Below, piece by piece: positions 25,978 through 34,075 of a stretch of DNA of 64,000 bases. How positions within the stretch are numbered: position 1 is the first letter of the stretch; every line of letters begins with the position of its first letter. The position numbers and the translations under genes are program-made. The notes under the pieces are model-generated. The model had not been told where the DNA came from and ran no database searches. It saw only the letters and a list, made by a program, of their open reading frames with translations. The stretch comes from Sphingomonas sp. TDK1 (lineage in GTDB: Bacteria; Pseudomonadota; Alphaproteobacteria; Sphingomonadales; Sphingomonadaceae). Location: positions 212,772 through 276,771 of the forward strand of contig NZ_LXVY01000001.1 in assembly GCF_001650735.1 (NCBI RefSeq), written 5' to 3'.

Positions 25978-27162
25978 ATGCTCACCGATGCAGCCGTCCG
26001 TCGAATCAAACCGCGGGACAAAGCGTTCAAAACCCAGGACATGCACGGCATGTACCTCCTCGTTCAGCCTGGCGGTGGTCGGTACTGGCGATGGGACTAT
26101 CGTCACGACGGCAAGCGCGGCACGTTGGCGCTGGGCGTATATCCTAACGTCTCCCTAAAGGAAGCGCGCGAGCGCAGAGAGAACGCTCGGAAACTGCTCG
26201 AGAAGGGCATCAACCCCTCCTCCTACGGCAAACTGACGCGCGGGGTAGGCAGCATTTCGGCCGGAGATACGTTCGCCACCGTCGCCGACGAATGGCTGAA
26301 GAAGATCGAGGCGGAAGGGCGAGCGGCGAAGACCCTCGAAAAGCTCCGCTGGCTGATCGCGTTCGCCAACCCGCTGATCGGCACTCGACCGATCGGCGAC
26401 ATCAGCGCGCCAGAGCTGCTCACAGTATTGAGAACCGTGGAGGTTCGGGGCCGCTATGAGACGGCACGACGCCTCCGCAGTACCTGTAGCAGCGTCATTC
26501 GCTACGCGATCGCCACCGGACGGGCGCAGAGAGATGTGACCGCCGATCTCCAGGGCGCCCTGATCACGCCCAAGGTCAAACATCATGCTGCGATCATCGA
26601 GCCCGACAAGGTCGGCGCACTCTTGCGCGCCTTAGACGGGTACGAGGGCCAGCCATCGGTTGCCTTGGCGCTTCGGATCGCCCCACACGTGTTTGTGCGT
26701 CCGGGCGAACTGCGCGCTGCTGCGTGGGCAGAGTTCGACCTGTCAGCGAAGGTCTGGACCATCCCCGGCGAGAAGATGAAGATGGGCCGCCCGCATCGGG
26801 TCCCCCTCTCCAAGCAGGTGCTTGCGCTCCTAGCGGAGCTTCGAGAGATGCGCGGCAGGTCGCAGCTTCTGTTTCCAAGCGTCCGCTCAGACGCTCGCCC
26901 GATTTCCGACAATACCATCAACGCCGCCCTGCGCCGGCTGGGGTACGACAAGGCGCAGATGACGGGCCATGGCTTCCGCGCGATGGCCAGCAGCCTTCTC
27001 AACGAGAGCAGGAAATGGCACCCCGATGCGATCGAACGGCAGCTCGCGCATGTAGAGAGAAATGACGTGCGTCGAGCCTATCTCCGCGGCGAGCATTGGG
27101 ACGAGCGCGTTCGGATGATGCAATACTGGTCAGATTATCTCGAGCGCTTGAAGGCAAGCTAG
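25978..27162 (+). CDS. tRNA-associated tyrosine integrase
   Basis: A 394-aa P4-type integrase. The N-terminal arm-binding domain (DUF4102) is seen in LTDAAVRRIKPRDKAFKTQD, YLLVQPGGGRYWRWDYR and TLALGVYPNVSLKEARERR. The core-binding region spans about 95-190. The catalytic domain carries Arg in RPGELRAAAWAEFD, HGFRAMASSLLNE and the C-terminal DDVRRAYLRGEHW-like box with tyrosine. GGAGGAGATACC precedes the ATG. It would integrate and excise DNA at the neighbouring tRNA-Thr. No cargo follows before the next tRNA remnant and cobA, so the element is either very small or decayed. No second copy of the tRNA-Thr 3' end was found in the window. Confidence 0.88.
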   Translation: MLTDAAVRRIKPRDKAFKTQDMHGMYLLVQPGGGRYWRWDYRHDGKRGTLALGVYPNVSLKEARERRENARKLLEKGINPSSYGKLTRGVGSISAGDTFATVADEWLKKIEAEGRAAKTLEKLRWLIAFANPLIGTRPIGDISAPELLTVLRTVEVRGRYETARRLRSTCSSVIRYAIATGRAQRDVTADLQGALITPKVKHHAAIIEPDKVGALLRALDGYEGQPSVALALRIAPHVFVRPGELRAAAWAEFDLSAKVWTIPGEKMKMGRPHRVPLSKQVLALLAELREMRGRSQLLFPSVRSDARPISDNTINAALRRLGYDKAQMTGHGFRAMASSLLNESRKWHPDAIERQLAHVERNDVRRAYLRGEHWDERVRMMQYWSDYLERLKAS

Positions 27163-27624
27163 GACGCTAAAAGGTCGAAGCTCACATCACTTGTTGCTGA
27201 CCGTTAATCAGCCATATCGTTCCGAAGGCAGAGGCCACAGGTTCGAATCCTGTCGGGTGCACCATTTTCAATGGCTTAGCTGGCTAAGCAGCAAACTTGT
27301 CAAATACACGTCAAATATACACGGCCGGACCCCTGCGGTTGCGGGCGCACGCCTCTGTCCGACTCTGACCGGTTGCAGCTTCGACCGGTCTCAGATTCGT
27401 CAGGCGGAGCGGGTTGGGAAGCGCCAGATGATGAACTGCCAATCTGCCCTTCGGACGCCCGAATCCAGACGCCATGGCGCGGGAATGAGTACGGAACCCG
27501 AAGGGCCGGACGTGGGACTTACCTGCCGTTCCCAAGTGATATGCGGAACAGCAGCTTCGTTCAGGAGCCGTCGTTCCAACGTCCGCCCGACCCGTATCGT
27601 AAACGACGCCGTAAGCCCAATCCA
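27163..27624. other. intergenic region with tRNA remnant, no gene
   Basis: This 462-base stretch follows the integrase. It contains the tRNA 3'-end remnant at 27237-27282 and a pair of direct repeats (GTCAAATACAC at 27299-27309 and GTCAAATATACAC at 27310-27322). The remainder to cobA shows no convincing gene. Confidence 0.6.
27237..27282 (+). repeat. orphan tRNA 3'-end with shared flank (attachment-site remnant)
   Basis: ACAGG-TTCGAAT-CCTGT (27237-27253) is a perfect T arm, followed by CGGGTGC-A-CCA (27254-27264), but no 5' acceptor, D arm or usable anticodon arm precedes it. It is not a copy of the adjacent tRNA-Thr. The next 18 bases, TTTTCAATGGCTTAGCTG, match 17 of 18 bases after a second tRNA remnant at 46392-46440. 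I read both as displaced attachment sites of related tRNA-targeting elements whose integrases are gone. Confidence 0.65.
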
Positions 27625-28476
27625 TCAGAGTCGCTTTGATGCAAACAAGGTGGGAGGCATATCGACTTTACGTACCGGACTCTTGCTTTGGGGTAGCCCA
27701 TCGCGAGGGGAGTTCAGCCCGGACCCGGCGATTTGCATACTACCCCCGACAGCAAGTGCTTCGCCCACCAGAATGAGAGTCGGCTGATCGCTGGGGAAGG
27801 CCGATATCGCGATATGGAGCAGATCAAGGCGAGTGTGCAGGAGCCGCTCGCTGGCAAGGCTCACATCGCACGCGACCAGAACCGGCGTGGCACCCGAAAG
27901 CCCCGCGGTCGTGAGATTGCGGCTGATCTCTGCAGCCGCACTACGCCCCATGTAGAACACGGTCGTGCAATGCGGGTCCGCCAAGGCTGCCCAGTCTAGA
28001 TCGAGCGGTGCATCGCCGCGCTTGTGCGCGGTGGCGAACTGCACGCGCCGCGCCAGTCCCCGCAGCGAGAGCGAGACGCCCGCCGAGGCCGCTGCCGCGC
28101 TGGCGGCGGTGATGCCGGGGCAAATTCGCACCGGCACGCCGGCCTGAACGAGGGCCGAACACTCCTCCATCGAACGGCCGAAGATCGAGGGGTCGCCGCC
28201 CTTCAGCCGGACCACCCGTTCGCCCGCCTGGGCCGCGGTGACGAGAAGCTCGTTGATCGCCCGCTGCTCCTTGGAATGCCGGCCGGCGCGCTTGCCGACC
28301 GGCACCCGGCGCGCCGTTGCGGGGATCAGCGCCAGAACAGCCTCGCCCACCAACGCGTCGTAGAACACGATCGTCGCGGTACGCAGCAGCCGCTCGGCCT
28401 TGCGGGTCAGCAGGTCGGGATCGCCGGGCCCCGCGCCGACCAGCCAAACGCTGCCTGCGGGAAATTCGTCAGCCAT
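27625..28476 (-). CDS. cobA: uroporphyrinogen-III C-methyltransferase
   Basis: A 283-aa SUMT. VWLVGAGPGDPDLLTRKAERLL, YDALVGEAVL, KRAGRHSKEQRAINELLV and VVRLKGGDPSIFGRSMEE are the family motifs; PGITAASAAAA and TTVFYMGRSAA complete the SAM pocket. It methylates uroporphyrinogen III twice to precorrin-2, the route to the siroheme used by NirB. The start at 28476 follows GAAGGAGG and overlaps the nitrate reductase stop by 8 bases, so it is the last gene of the nitrate operon. A stretch of about 35 residues at the C-terminus goes beyond the usual domain. There is no CysG dehydrogenase/chelatase domain, so siroheme completion needs another gene. Confidence 0.92.
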   Translation of the reverse strand: MADEFPAGSVWLVGAGPGDPDLLTRKAERLLRTATIVFYDALVGEAVLALIPATARRVPVGKRAGRHSKEQRAINELLVTAAQAGERVVRLKGGDPSIFGRSMEECSALVQAGVPVRICPGITAASAAAASAGVSLSLRGLARRVQFATAHKRGDAPLDLDWAALADPHCTTVFYMGRSAAAEISRNLTTAGLSGATPVLVACDVSLASERLLHTRLDLLHIAISAFPSDQPTLILVGEALAVGGSMQIAGSGLNSPRDGLPQSKSPVRKVDMPPTLFASKRL

Positions 28477-31054
28477 GTGCGGCCTCCTTCGGCATGGTGG
28501 TGAGAATGCGGGCAAGCGCCGGGCGGCACGATCCGCAATTGGTGCCGGCTCCCAGCGCCGCGCCGATCGCGGCAACGTCCTGCAGCCGCTGATCGCGGAT
28601 GGCTGCAGTGATGGTGTGCAGGCCGACGTCGAAACAGGCGCAGACGATCGGCCCCCGATCGCTCCGCCGCCCCGGTGCGCGGCCGGCGAGGACCTGCGGC
28701 CCTTGGGGCTGGTCGAGTTGCGAGATCAGCCAGTCGCGGCTCGGTAACTCGCCGCTGCGGGTGACGAACAGCACCGCAGCAAGTCTGCCCTCCCGCAATA
28801 CCGCCACGCGCAGGGTCCCGCGCGCAGGATCGCTCGCCTCGATCCGTTCGCCCGGCGGAAGCGCCCGGCCAACCGCGGCGGCGTCGCCGATTCCGGCAAG
28901 TTCATAGAGCGCGCCTCCCAGCACCGCCACGCGGGTCGCCCACAGACAATCCGGGGCCAGCACCTCGCCCCGCACGATCAGAAAGCCGCGCCAGTCGACC
29001 GCCACCGGCAGGATCCGCGCAGGCGAGAGCTTGAACCCTGGTTGGCCCGAATGCGGATCGGCGAGATCGCGGGCGAGCAGTCCCGTGCGGCCGGCACGCG
29101 ACTGCTGGTCGGTCCAATGAATCGGCGTGAACAGCTCGCCCCGGCGCTGGCCTGGCTGATGGGCGACACGGAACAGGCTCTCGCCCTGCGGCGTCGCCAC
29201 CCGTGCGAGCGCGCCATCGGCGAGCCCCAGGGCGGAGGCGTCTTCCGGGTGGATTTCGACCAGCGGCTCCTCCCGATGCCGGGCGAGCTTGGGCGACAGG
29301 CCTGTCCGCGTCATCGTGTGCCACTGGTCGCGGTACCGGCCGGTGTTGAGCGTCATTGGCCAGTCGCGCAGCGGCGGCTCCAGCGGGCGCTGCGCCACCG
29401 GGACGAGCCGCGCGCGGGCGCTCGGCGTGGGATAGTGCCCCTCGGCGAACGGCGCGGCATTCCACTGGAACGGCGCCATCGCGTCATAGGCGTGATTGCC
29501 GATCGCGGCCTGCGCCTTCAGGTCGAGCATCCGTGCGCCATCGTTGCGATAGGCGGTCAGGCGGGCGTGCTCGCGCCAGATCTCGGCAGGACGATCATAG
29601 GCGAAGGCGGTGCGGAACCCCATCCGCCGGGCGACGTGGGTGACGATCCACCAGTCGGGCTTTGCCTCGCCGAGCAGCGGCAGGAAGGCGCGCTGGCGGC
29701 TGATCGTGCGTTCGGAGTTGGTGACGGTGCCGTCCTTCTCTCCCCAGGCGGCAGCCGGCAGGCGCACATGCGCGTGGACGCTGGTGTCGGTCTCGGCGAT
29801 GACGTCGGACACGACAACGAAAGGACAGTTGGCCAGTGCCTCGCGCACGCGGCCCGCATCGGGCATCGACACGGCGGGGTTGGTCGCCATAATCCACAAG
29901 GCCTTGATCCGCCCTTCGCCCACGGCGCGGAACAGGTCGACGGCCTTCAGGCCAGGCTTGGTCGCCATGCGCGCGGCGGCCCAGAAGCGACCGACATCGG
30001 CGATGTCCTCCGCCCCGAAGCCACGATGCGCCGCCAGCGTCGAGGCCAGCCCGCCCACCTCGCGCCCGCCCATCGCATTGGGCTGGCCGGTAATCGAGAA
30101 GGGCGCTGCACCGGGCGTGCCGATCCGGCCGGTAGCGAGGTGGAGATTGAGGATCGCATTCACCTGATCGGTGCCGCGGATCGACTGGTTGATGCCCTGG
30201 CTGAACAGCGTGACGGTGCGCGGATTCGCGGCGAACAGCTGATAGAAGCGCTGGAGATCGGCAGGCGCCAGATCGCAGGCCTGGGCGGTGGACCAGAGAT
30301 CGTGCCCCTCGCCCAGCGCTTCCCAGAACCCTTCGGGCACATCGAGGTTCGCGGAATCGGCCAAGCCCTCTGCGCGGCAATAGGCGAGCAGGCCGTTGAA
30401 CAGCGCCACATCGCTGCCGGGACGCAGGGCCAGGTGAAGGTCCGCCTCGTCGGCCGTCTCGGTACGACGAGGATCGATCACGACCAGTTTCGTCCCACGC
30501 TCGGCCCGCGCAGCCATGATCCGCTGATAGACGACCGGATGGCACCAGGCGGTGTTCGAACCCACCAGCACGATCAGATCGGCGGCGTCGATATCGGCAT
30601 AGCTGCCGGCCACCACATCCTCACCGAACGCGCGCATATGCCCCGCCACCGCGCTCGACATGCACAGCCGCGAGTTGGTGTCGATATTGGCCGAGCCGAT
30701 GAAGCCCTTCATCAACTTGTTGGCGACGTAATAGTCCTCGGTCAGCAGCTGGCCCGAGACGTAGAAGGCGACGCTGTCCGGGCCATGTTCGGCGATCGCC
30801 TCGCGGAAGCGGCGGGCGACGAGGTCGAGCGCCTTGTCCCAGCTGGCGCGGCGATCGCCGATCATCGGATGGAGCAGGCGTCCCTCCAGCCCTACGGTTT
30901 CCCCGAGATGCGTGCCCTTGGAGCAGAGCCTGCCGCGATTGGCCGGGTGGTCGGGATCGCCCTCGATGTGGACGGTCCGCTCGGCGGTGACGGTCGCGCG
31001 GATGCCGCAGCCGACGCCGCAATAGGCGCAGGTGGTGCGGGTGGCCGTGCTCAC
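28469..31054 (-). CDS. nasA: assimilatory nitrate reductase catalytic subunit
   Basis: An 861-aa molybdopterin enzyme. The N-terminal 4Fe-4S site is CAYCGVGCG with a later CSKG. The bis-MGD domains contain NTNSRLCMSSAV-like DTNSRLCM, FSQGINQSIRGTDQVNAILNLH and TNPAVSMPDAGRV. The molydopterin-dinucleotide-binding domain has LNTGRYRDQWHTMTRTG. The C-terminus carries a BFD-like 2Fe-2S domain (IVCACFDVGLHTI, then CGSCRPAL), as in the NasC/NarB group. It is cytoplasmic, with no Tat signal. It reduces nitrate to nitrite for NirBD. The start is GTG in a GTGA overlap with the nirD stop. Confidence 0.93.
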   Translation of the reverse strand: MSTATRTTCAYCGVGCGIRATVTAERTVHIEGDPDHPANRGRLCSKGTHLGETVGLEGRLLHPMIGDRRASWDKALDLVARRFREAIAEHGPDSVAFYVSGQLLTEDYYVANKLMKGFIGSANIDTNSRLCMSSAVAGHMRAFGEDVVAGSYADIDAADLIVLVGSNTAWCHPVVYQRIMAARAERGTKLVVIDPRRTETADEADLHLALRPGSDVALFNGLLAYCRAEGLADSANLDVPEGFWEALGEGHDLWSTAQACDLAPADLQRFYQLFAANPRTVTLFSQGINQSIRGTDQVNAILNLHLATGRIGTPGAAPFSITGQPNAMGGREVGGLASTLAAHRGFGAEDIADVGRFWAAARMATKPGLKAVDLFRAVGEGRIKALWIMATNPAVSMPDAGRVREALANCPFVVVSDVIAETDTSVHAHVRLPAAAWGEKDGTVTNSERTISRQRAFLPLLGEAKPDWWIVTHVARRMGFRTAFAYDRPAEIWREHARLTAYRNDGARMLDLKAQAAIGNHAYDAMAPFQWNAAPFAEGHYPTPSARARLVPVAQRPLEPPLRDWPMTLNTGRYRDQWHTMTRTGLSPKLARHREEPLVEIHPEDASALGLADGALARVATPQGESLFRVAHQPGQRRGELFTPIHWTDQQSRAGRTGLLARDLADPHSGQPGFKLSPARILPVAVDWRGFLIVRGEVLAPDCLWATRVAVLGGALYELAGIGDAAAVGRALPPGERIEASDPARGTLRVAVLREGRLAAVLFVTRSGELPSRDWLISQLDQPQGPQVLAGRAPGRRSDRGPIVCACFDVGLHTITAAIRDQRLQDVAAIGAALGAGTNCGSCRPALARILTTMPKEAAHG

Positions 31055-31377
31055 GCCGCCGCCCGCACCGGGCTGGCGAGCAGGATCCGCTCGCCCTCCA
31101 TTCGTACCGGCACCACCGGCGTGCAGCCGGCATCCTGTTCCAAAGCGGTGCCGGTCGCGAGGGAGATTCGCAGATTGTGCAGCGGGCAGGCCACCGCATG
31201 GCCATGGACGATGCCTGCGCTCAGCGGTCCGCCCTTGTGGGGGCAGCGGTCGATCAGCGCGAAGACCTGGTCGTCATGGGTGCGGAACACCGCCACCGGT
31301 TCCCCGGCAAGGGTAAGCGTGCGGCTGCCCCGCAGCGGCAGGTCGGCGAGCGTGCCGATATCGGTCCAGTCGGTCAT
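31051..31377 (-). CDS. nirD: nitrite reductase small subunit, Rieske type
   Basis: A 108-aa Rieske-fold protein. The cluster ligands are visible as CPHKGG and CPLHNLRI (C-x-H ... C-x2-H). It partners NirB in the cytoplasmic NAD(P)H-dependent nitrite reductase. The start MTDWTDIGTLADLP at 31377 lies five bases after the nirB stop, and the stop overlaps the GTG of the nitrate reductase gene. The frame is open further upstream within nirB, but that part has no family similarity. Confidence 0.92.
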   Translation of the reverse strand: MTDWTDIGTLADLPLRGSRTLTLAGEPVAVFRTHDDQVFALIDRCPHKGGPLSAGIVHGHAVACPLHNLRISLATGTALEQDAGCTPVVPVRMEGERILLASPVRAAA

Positions 31378-31382
31378 CCGGC

Positions 31383-33884
31383 TTACTCCGCGGCGGCGAG
31401 AAGGGGCTGGTGCAGGCCGGCGTCGGCGCCCGCCACGCGCTCGGCCCAGGGGTCGTCCTGGCTGAAGGACTGGGAATGCAAGAAGCGCGCGGCCAGCGCG
31501 TCGCGGCCTGCTTCGTCCTCGACGACGCGGGCCTTCAGATAGGCGAGCCCAACCCGCTCGATCCACGGCGCGGTGCGCTCGAGATAGCGCGCCTCCTCGC
31601 GGTAGAGCTGCACGAAGGCGGCGGCATAGTGCATCGCCTCGTCCTCGGTCGTTACCTTCACCAGCAGGTCGGTGGCGCGGACATGGATGCCGCCATTGCC
31701 GCCGACGTGCAGCTCATATCCAGAGTCCACGCATACCACGCCGAAGTCCTTGATCGTCGCTTCGGCGCAGTTCCGCGGGCAGCCGGAGACCGCCATCTTG
31801 AACTTGTGCGGCATCCAGCTTCCCCAGAAGCCGCGCTCCAGCTTGATGCCGAGCCCGGTCGAATCCTGCGTGCCGAAGCGGCACCATTCGGAGCCGACAC
31901 AGGTCTTCACCGTCCGCAGCGCCTTGGCATAGGCATGGCCTGAGACCATTCCGGCCGCGTTCAGATCGGCCCACACCGCCGGCAGATCCTCCTTGCGGAT
32001 GCCGAAGATATCCAGCCGCTGGCCGCCCGTCACCTTCACCATGGGCGCGTTGAACTTCTCCACCACATCGGCGATCGCGCGCAGCTCGGCGGGCGTGGTC
32101 ACTCCGCCCCACATGCGCGGCACCACCGAATAGGTGCCGTCCTTCTGGATGTTGGCGTGCAGCCGCTCGTTGACGAAGCGGCTCTGCTGGTCGTCGACAT
32201 ATTCGCCCGGCCACGCGCAGAGCAGATAATAGTTGAGCGCCGGCCGGCAGGACGAACATCCGTCGGGGGTCGACCAGTGCAGCCGCTGCATCACCTCGGG
32301 GATCGCACGCATACCCTGCTCGACGATCGCCCGGCGCACTTCGTCATGGCCGTAGCTGGTGCATTTGCACATCGTCTTCGGTCCCGCCTGCACGGCTTCC
32401 TCGCCCAGCGTCAGCGCGAGCAGATGCTCGACGATGCCGGTGCACGATCCGCAACTGGCCGAGGCCTTGCAGGTTGCGCGGACGGCATCGAGGCTGCACG
32501 CGCCGCCCGTGATGCTCGCGACCACCTGCCCCTTGGAAACGCCGTTGCAGCCGCAGATCTCGGCATCGTCCGAGAGCGCCGCAACGGCGGCTTTAGGGTC
32601 CGCCTGCCCCCCTCCCGAGGCGAAGGCCTGGCCGTAGATCAGCACGTCGCGGATCGGGGCGACGTCCTCGCCCTTCTTGAGCAGGTCGAAATACCAGCCG
32701 CCGTCGCCGGTATCGCCGAACAGCACCGCGCCGATGATGCGGTCGTCCTTGAGCACCACCCGCTTGTAGATGCCGCGCGCCGCGTCGCGCAGCACGATGT
32801 CCTCGCAGCCCTCGCCGCCGGAGAAATCGCCCGCCGAGAACACGTCGAGCCCGGCGACCTTGAGCTTGGTCGAGGTCGCCGATCCGCGATAGGGATTGGC
32901 GCGCGCCACCAGCCCGTCGGCCAGACTGCGGCACATGTCCCACAAGGGCGCGACCAGGCCGTAGCACTGCCCGTCATGCTCGACGCATTCGCCCACCGCA
33001 AGCACGTCGGCATCGCTGGTCACCATGTGATCGTCGACCTGGATGCCGCGGCCCACCGCAAGCCCGGCCTCCCGCGCGAGCTTCACCGAAGGGCGGATGC
33101 CGACCGCCATCACCACCAGCTTGGCCGGGAGCACGCGCCCGTCCTTGAGCTGCACGCCCTCGACCTTGCCGTCGCCGAGGATCGCGGCGGTATCGGCGCC
33201 GGTCAGGATCGTCTGCCCGCGTGCCTCGAGCGCCGACTTGAGCAGCCAACCCGCCGCCTCGTCGAGCTGGCGTTCCATCAGCGTTGGCATCAGGTGGAGC
33301 ACCGTGACCTTCATGCCGCGCAGCGTAAGGCCGTGTGCCGCTTCCAGCCCGAGCAGCCCGCCGCCGATCACCACCGCTTCGCCGCCGCCGCACGCTGCCG
33401 CCAGCATCGCGTCGACATCGGCCATGTCGCGGAAGCTGATGACGCCGGGCAGGTCGTGCCCCGGCACGGGAATGATGAACGGATCGGAGCCGGTGGCGAT
33501 CAACAGCTTGTCATAGCCGGTGACGCGGCCGGACTTCGCAGTGACGGTCCGCGCGGCGCGGTCGATCGCCACCACTGGATCGCCCGCCACCAGCTCGATG
33601 CCGTGCTGCGCATACCAGGCATGATCGTTGATCACGATCTCCTGAAACGTCTTCTCGCCGGCCAGCACCGGCGACAGCATGATGCGGTTGTAGTTAACGT
33701 GCGGCTCGGCGCCGAAGATGGTGACGCGGAAGCGCGTGCCGTCGCGCGCGAGCAGCTCCCCCACCGCGCGACAGCCCGCCATGCCGTTGCCGATGACGAC
33801 CAGATGCTCGCGCGCCTCGGGCGGCGAGACGGTCCCGGCGGGACTATCGTCGGCGAGGATTGCCGTGCCTTCGAGAAACTCCAT
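31383..33884 (-). CDS. nirB: assimilatory nitrite reductase large subunit
   Basis: An 833-aa subunit. Residues about 25-320 are FAD/NAD(P)-binding (LVVIGNGMAGCRAVGELL, VVIGGGLLGLEAAHGL, TSDADVLAVGECVEH). BFD 2Fe-2S motifs follow (ICGCNGVSKGQVV, CGSCTGIVEH, CSSCRPALNYYL). The C-terminal half holds ferredoxin-like domains and the siroheme/4Fe-4S ligands in CVGSEWCRFG and SGCPRNCAEA. It reduces nitrite to ammonium with six electrons. GGAG lies 12 bases before the ATG. The 5' leader contains an intrinsic terminator preceded by two hairpins, the probable NasT control point (33903-34031). Confidence 0.95.
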   Translation of the reverse strand: MEFLEGTAILADDSPAGTVSPPEAREHLVVIGNGMAGCRAVGELLARDGTRFRVTIFGAEPHVNYNRIMLSPVLAGEKTFQEIVINDHAWYAQHGIELVAGDPVVAIDRAARTVTAKSGRVTGYDKLLIATGSDPFIIPVPGHDLPGVISFRDMADVDAMLAAACGGGEAVVIGGGLLGLEAAHGLTLRGMKVTVLHLMPTLMERQLDEAAGWLLKSALEARGQTILTGADTAAILGDGKVEGVQLKDGRVLPAKLVVMAVGIRPSVKLAREAGLAVGRGIQVDDHMVTSDADVLAVGECVEHDGQCYGLVAPLWDMCRSLADGLVARANPYRGSATSTKLKVAGLDVFSAGDFSGGEGCEDIVLRDAARGIYKRVVLKDDRIIGAVLFGDTGDGGWYFDLLKKGEDVAPIRDVLIYGQAFASGGGQADPKAAVAALSDDAEICGCNGVSKGQVVASITGGACSLDAVRATCKASASCGSCTGIVEHLLALTLGEEAVQAGPKTMCKCTSYGHDEVRRAIVEQGMRAIPEVMQRLHWSTPDGCSSCRPALNYYLLCAWPGEYVDDQQSRFVNERLHANIQKDGTYSVVPRMWGGVTTPAELRAIADVVEKFNAPMVKVTGGQRLDIFGIRKEDLPAVWADLNAAGMVSGHAYAKALRTVKTCVGSEWCRFGTQDSTGLGIKLERGFWGSWMPHKFKMAVSGCPRNCAEATIKDFGVVCVDSGYELHVGGNGGIHVRATDLLVKVTTEDEAMHYAAAFVQLYREEARYLERTAPWIERVGLAYLKARVVEDEAGRDALAARFLHSQSFSQDDPWAERVAGADAGLHQPLLAAAE

Positions 33885-33902
33885 CCGCTTCGCTCCAAAA
33901 CG

Positions 33903-34031
33903 AAAAAGCCGCCATCCGGCGCCCGGAACTTGCGAACCGAGCGCTGGATGGCGGCTTTGCCATCAACAGGACCACGTTTGCCCATCTTCGGGCTGGCGTG
34001 GCTATGTGCGAAGGACGGCCTTGTCCTTCGC
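33903..34031 (-). promoter_or_regulatory. ANTAR-type antitermination leader of nirB
   Basis: Read on the minus strand, hairpin P1 is at 34031-34008, GCGAAGGAC-AAGGCC-GTCCTTCGC: a perfect 9-bp stem with hexaloop AAGGCC, having A at position 1 and G at 4. P2 at 34001-33972 has outer CCACG/CGTGG and inner GCCC-GAAGAT-GGGC; its hexaloop keeps G4 but has G at position 1. Then comes a 13-bp stem, AAAGCCGCCATCC/GGATGGCGGCTTT (33958-33905), running into TTTTTCGTTTT, directly before the nirB ribosome site. Tandem hexaloop hairpins before a terminator are the known target of ANTAR proteins such as NasT, encoded nearby. Confidence 0.8.
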
Positions 34032-34051
34032 GTTGCAACATAAACCGATTC

Positions 34052-34075
34052 GCGGAACCGCTCAAGCGATTCCGC
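34052..34075 (-). terminator. hairpin immediately after the porin stop codon
   Basis: On the minus strand GCGGAA-t-CGCT-tg-AGCG-g-TTCCGC folds into a strong 10-bp interrupted stem that begins right after the porin TGA. There is no U-run, so it may protect or partly end the upstream message rather than be a full terminator. Confidence 0.4.

Noticed and set aside
27191..27264. Complete tRNA gene around the 27237 T arm
   Set aside because: GCTGA/TCAGC with loop CCGTTAA at about 27195-27211 mimics an anticodon arm, but U33 is missing, and the 5' acceptor and D arm cannot be found.
33903..33958. Simple terminator of the porin gene
   Set aside because: It lies over 100 bases after the porin stop and directly before the nirB ribosome site, with two hexaloop hairpins upstream, so a conditional leader terminator fits better.
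29042..34043. Long plus-strand frames opposite the nitrate reductase and nirB genes
   Set aside because: Composition is that of antisense shadows, while the minus strand encodes clear cofactor-binding motifs.
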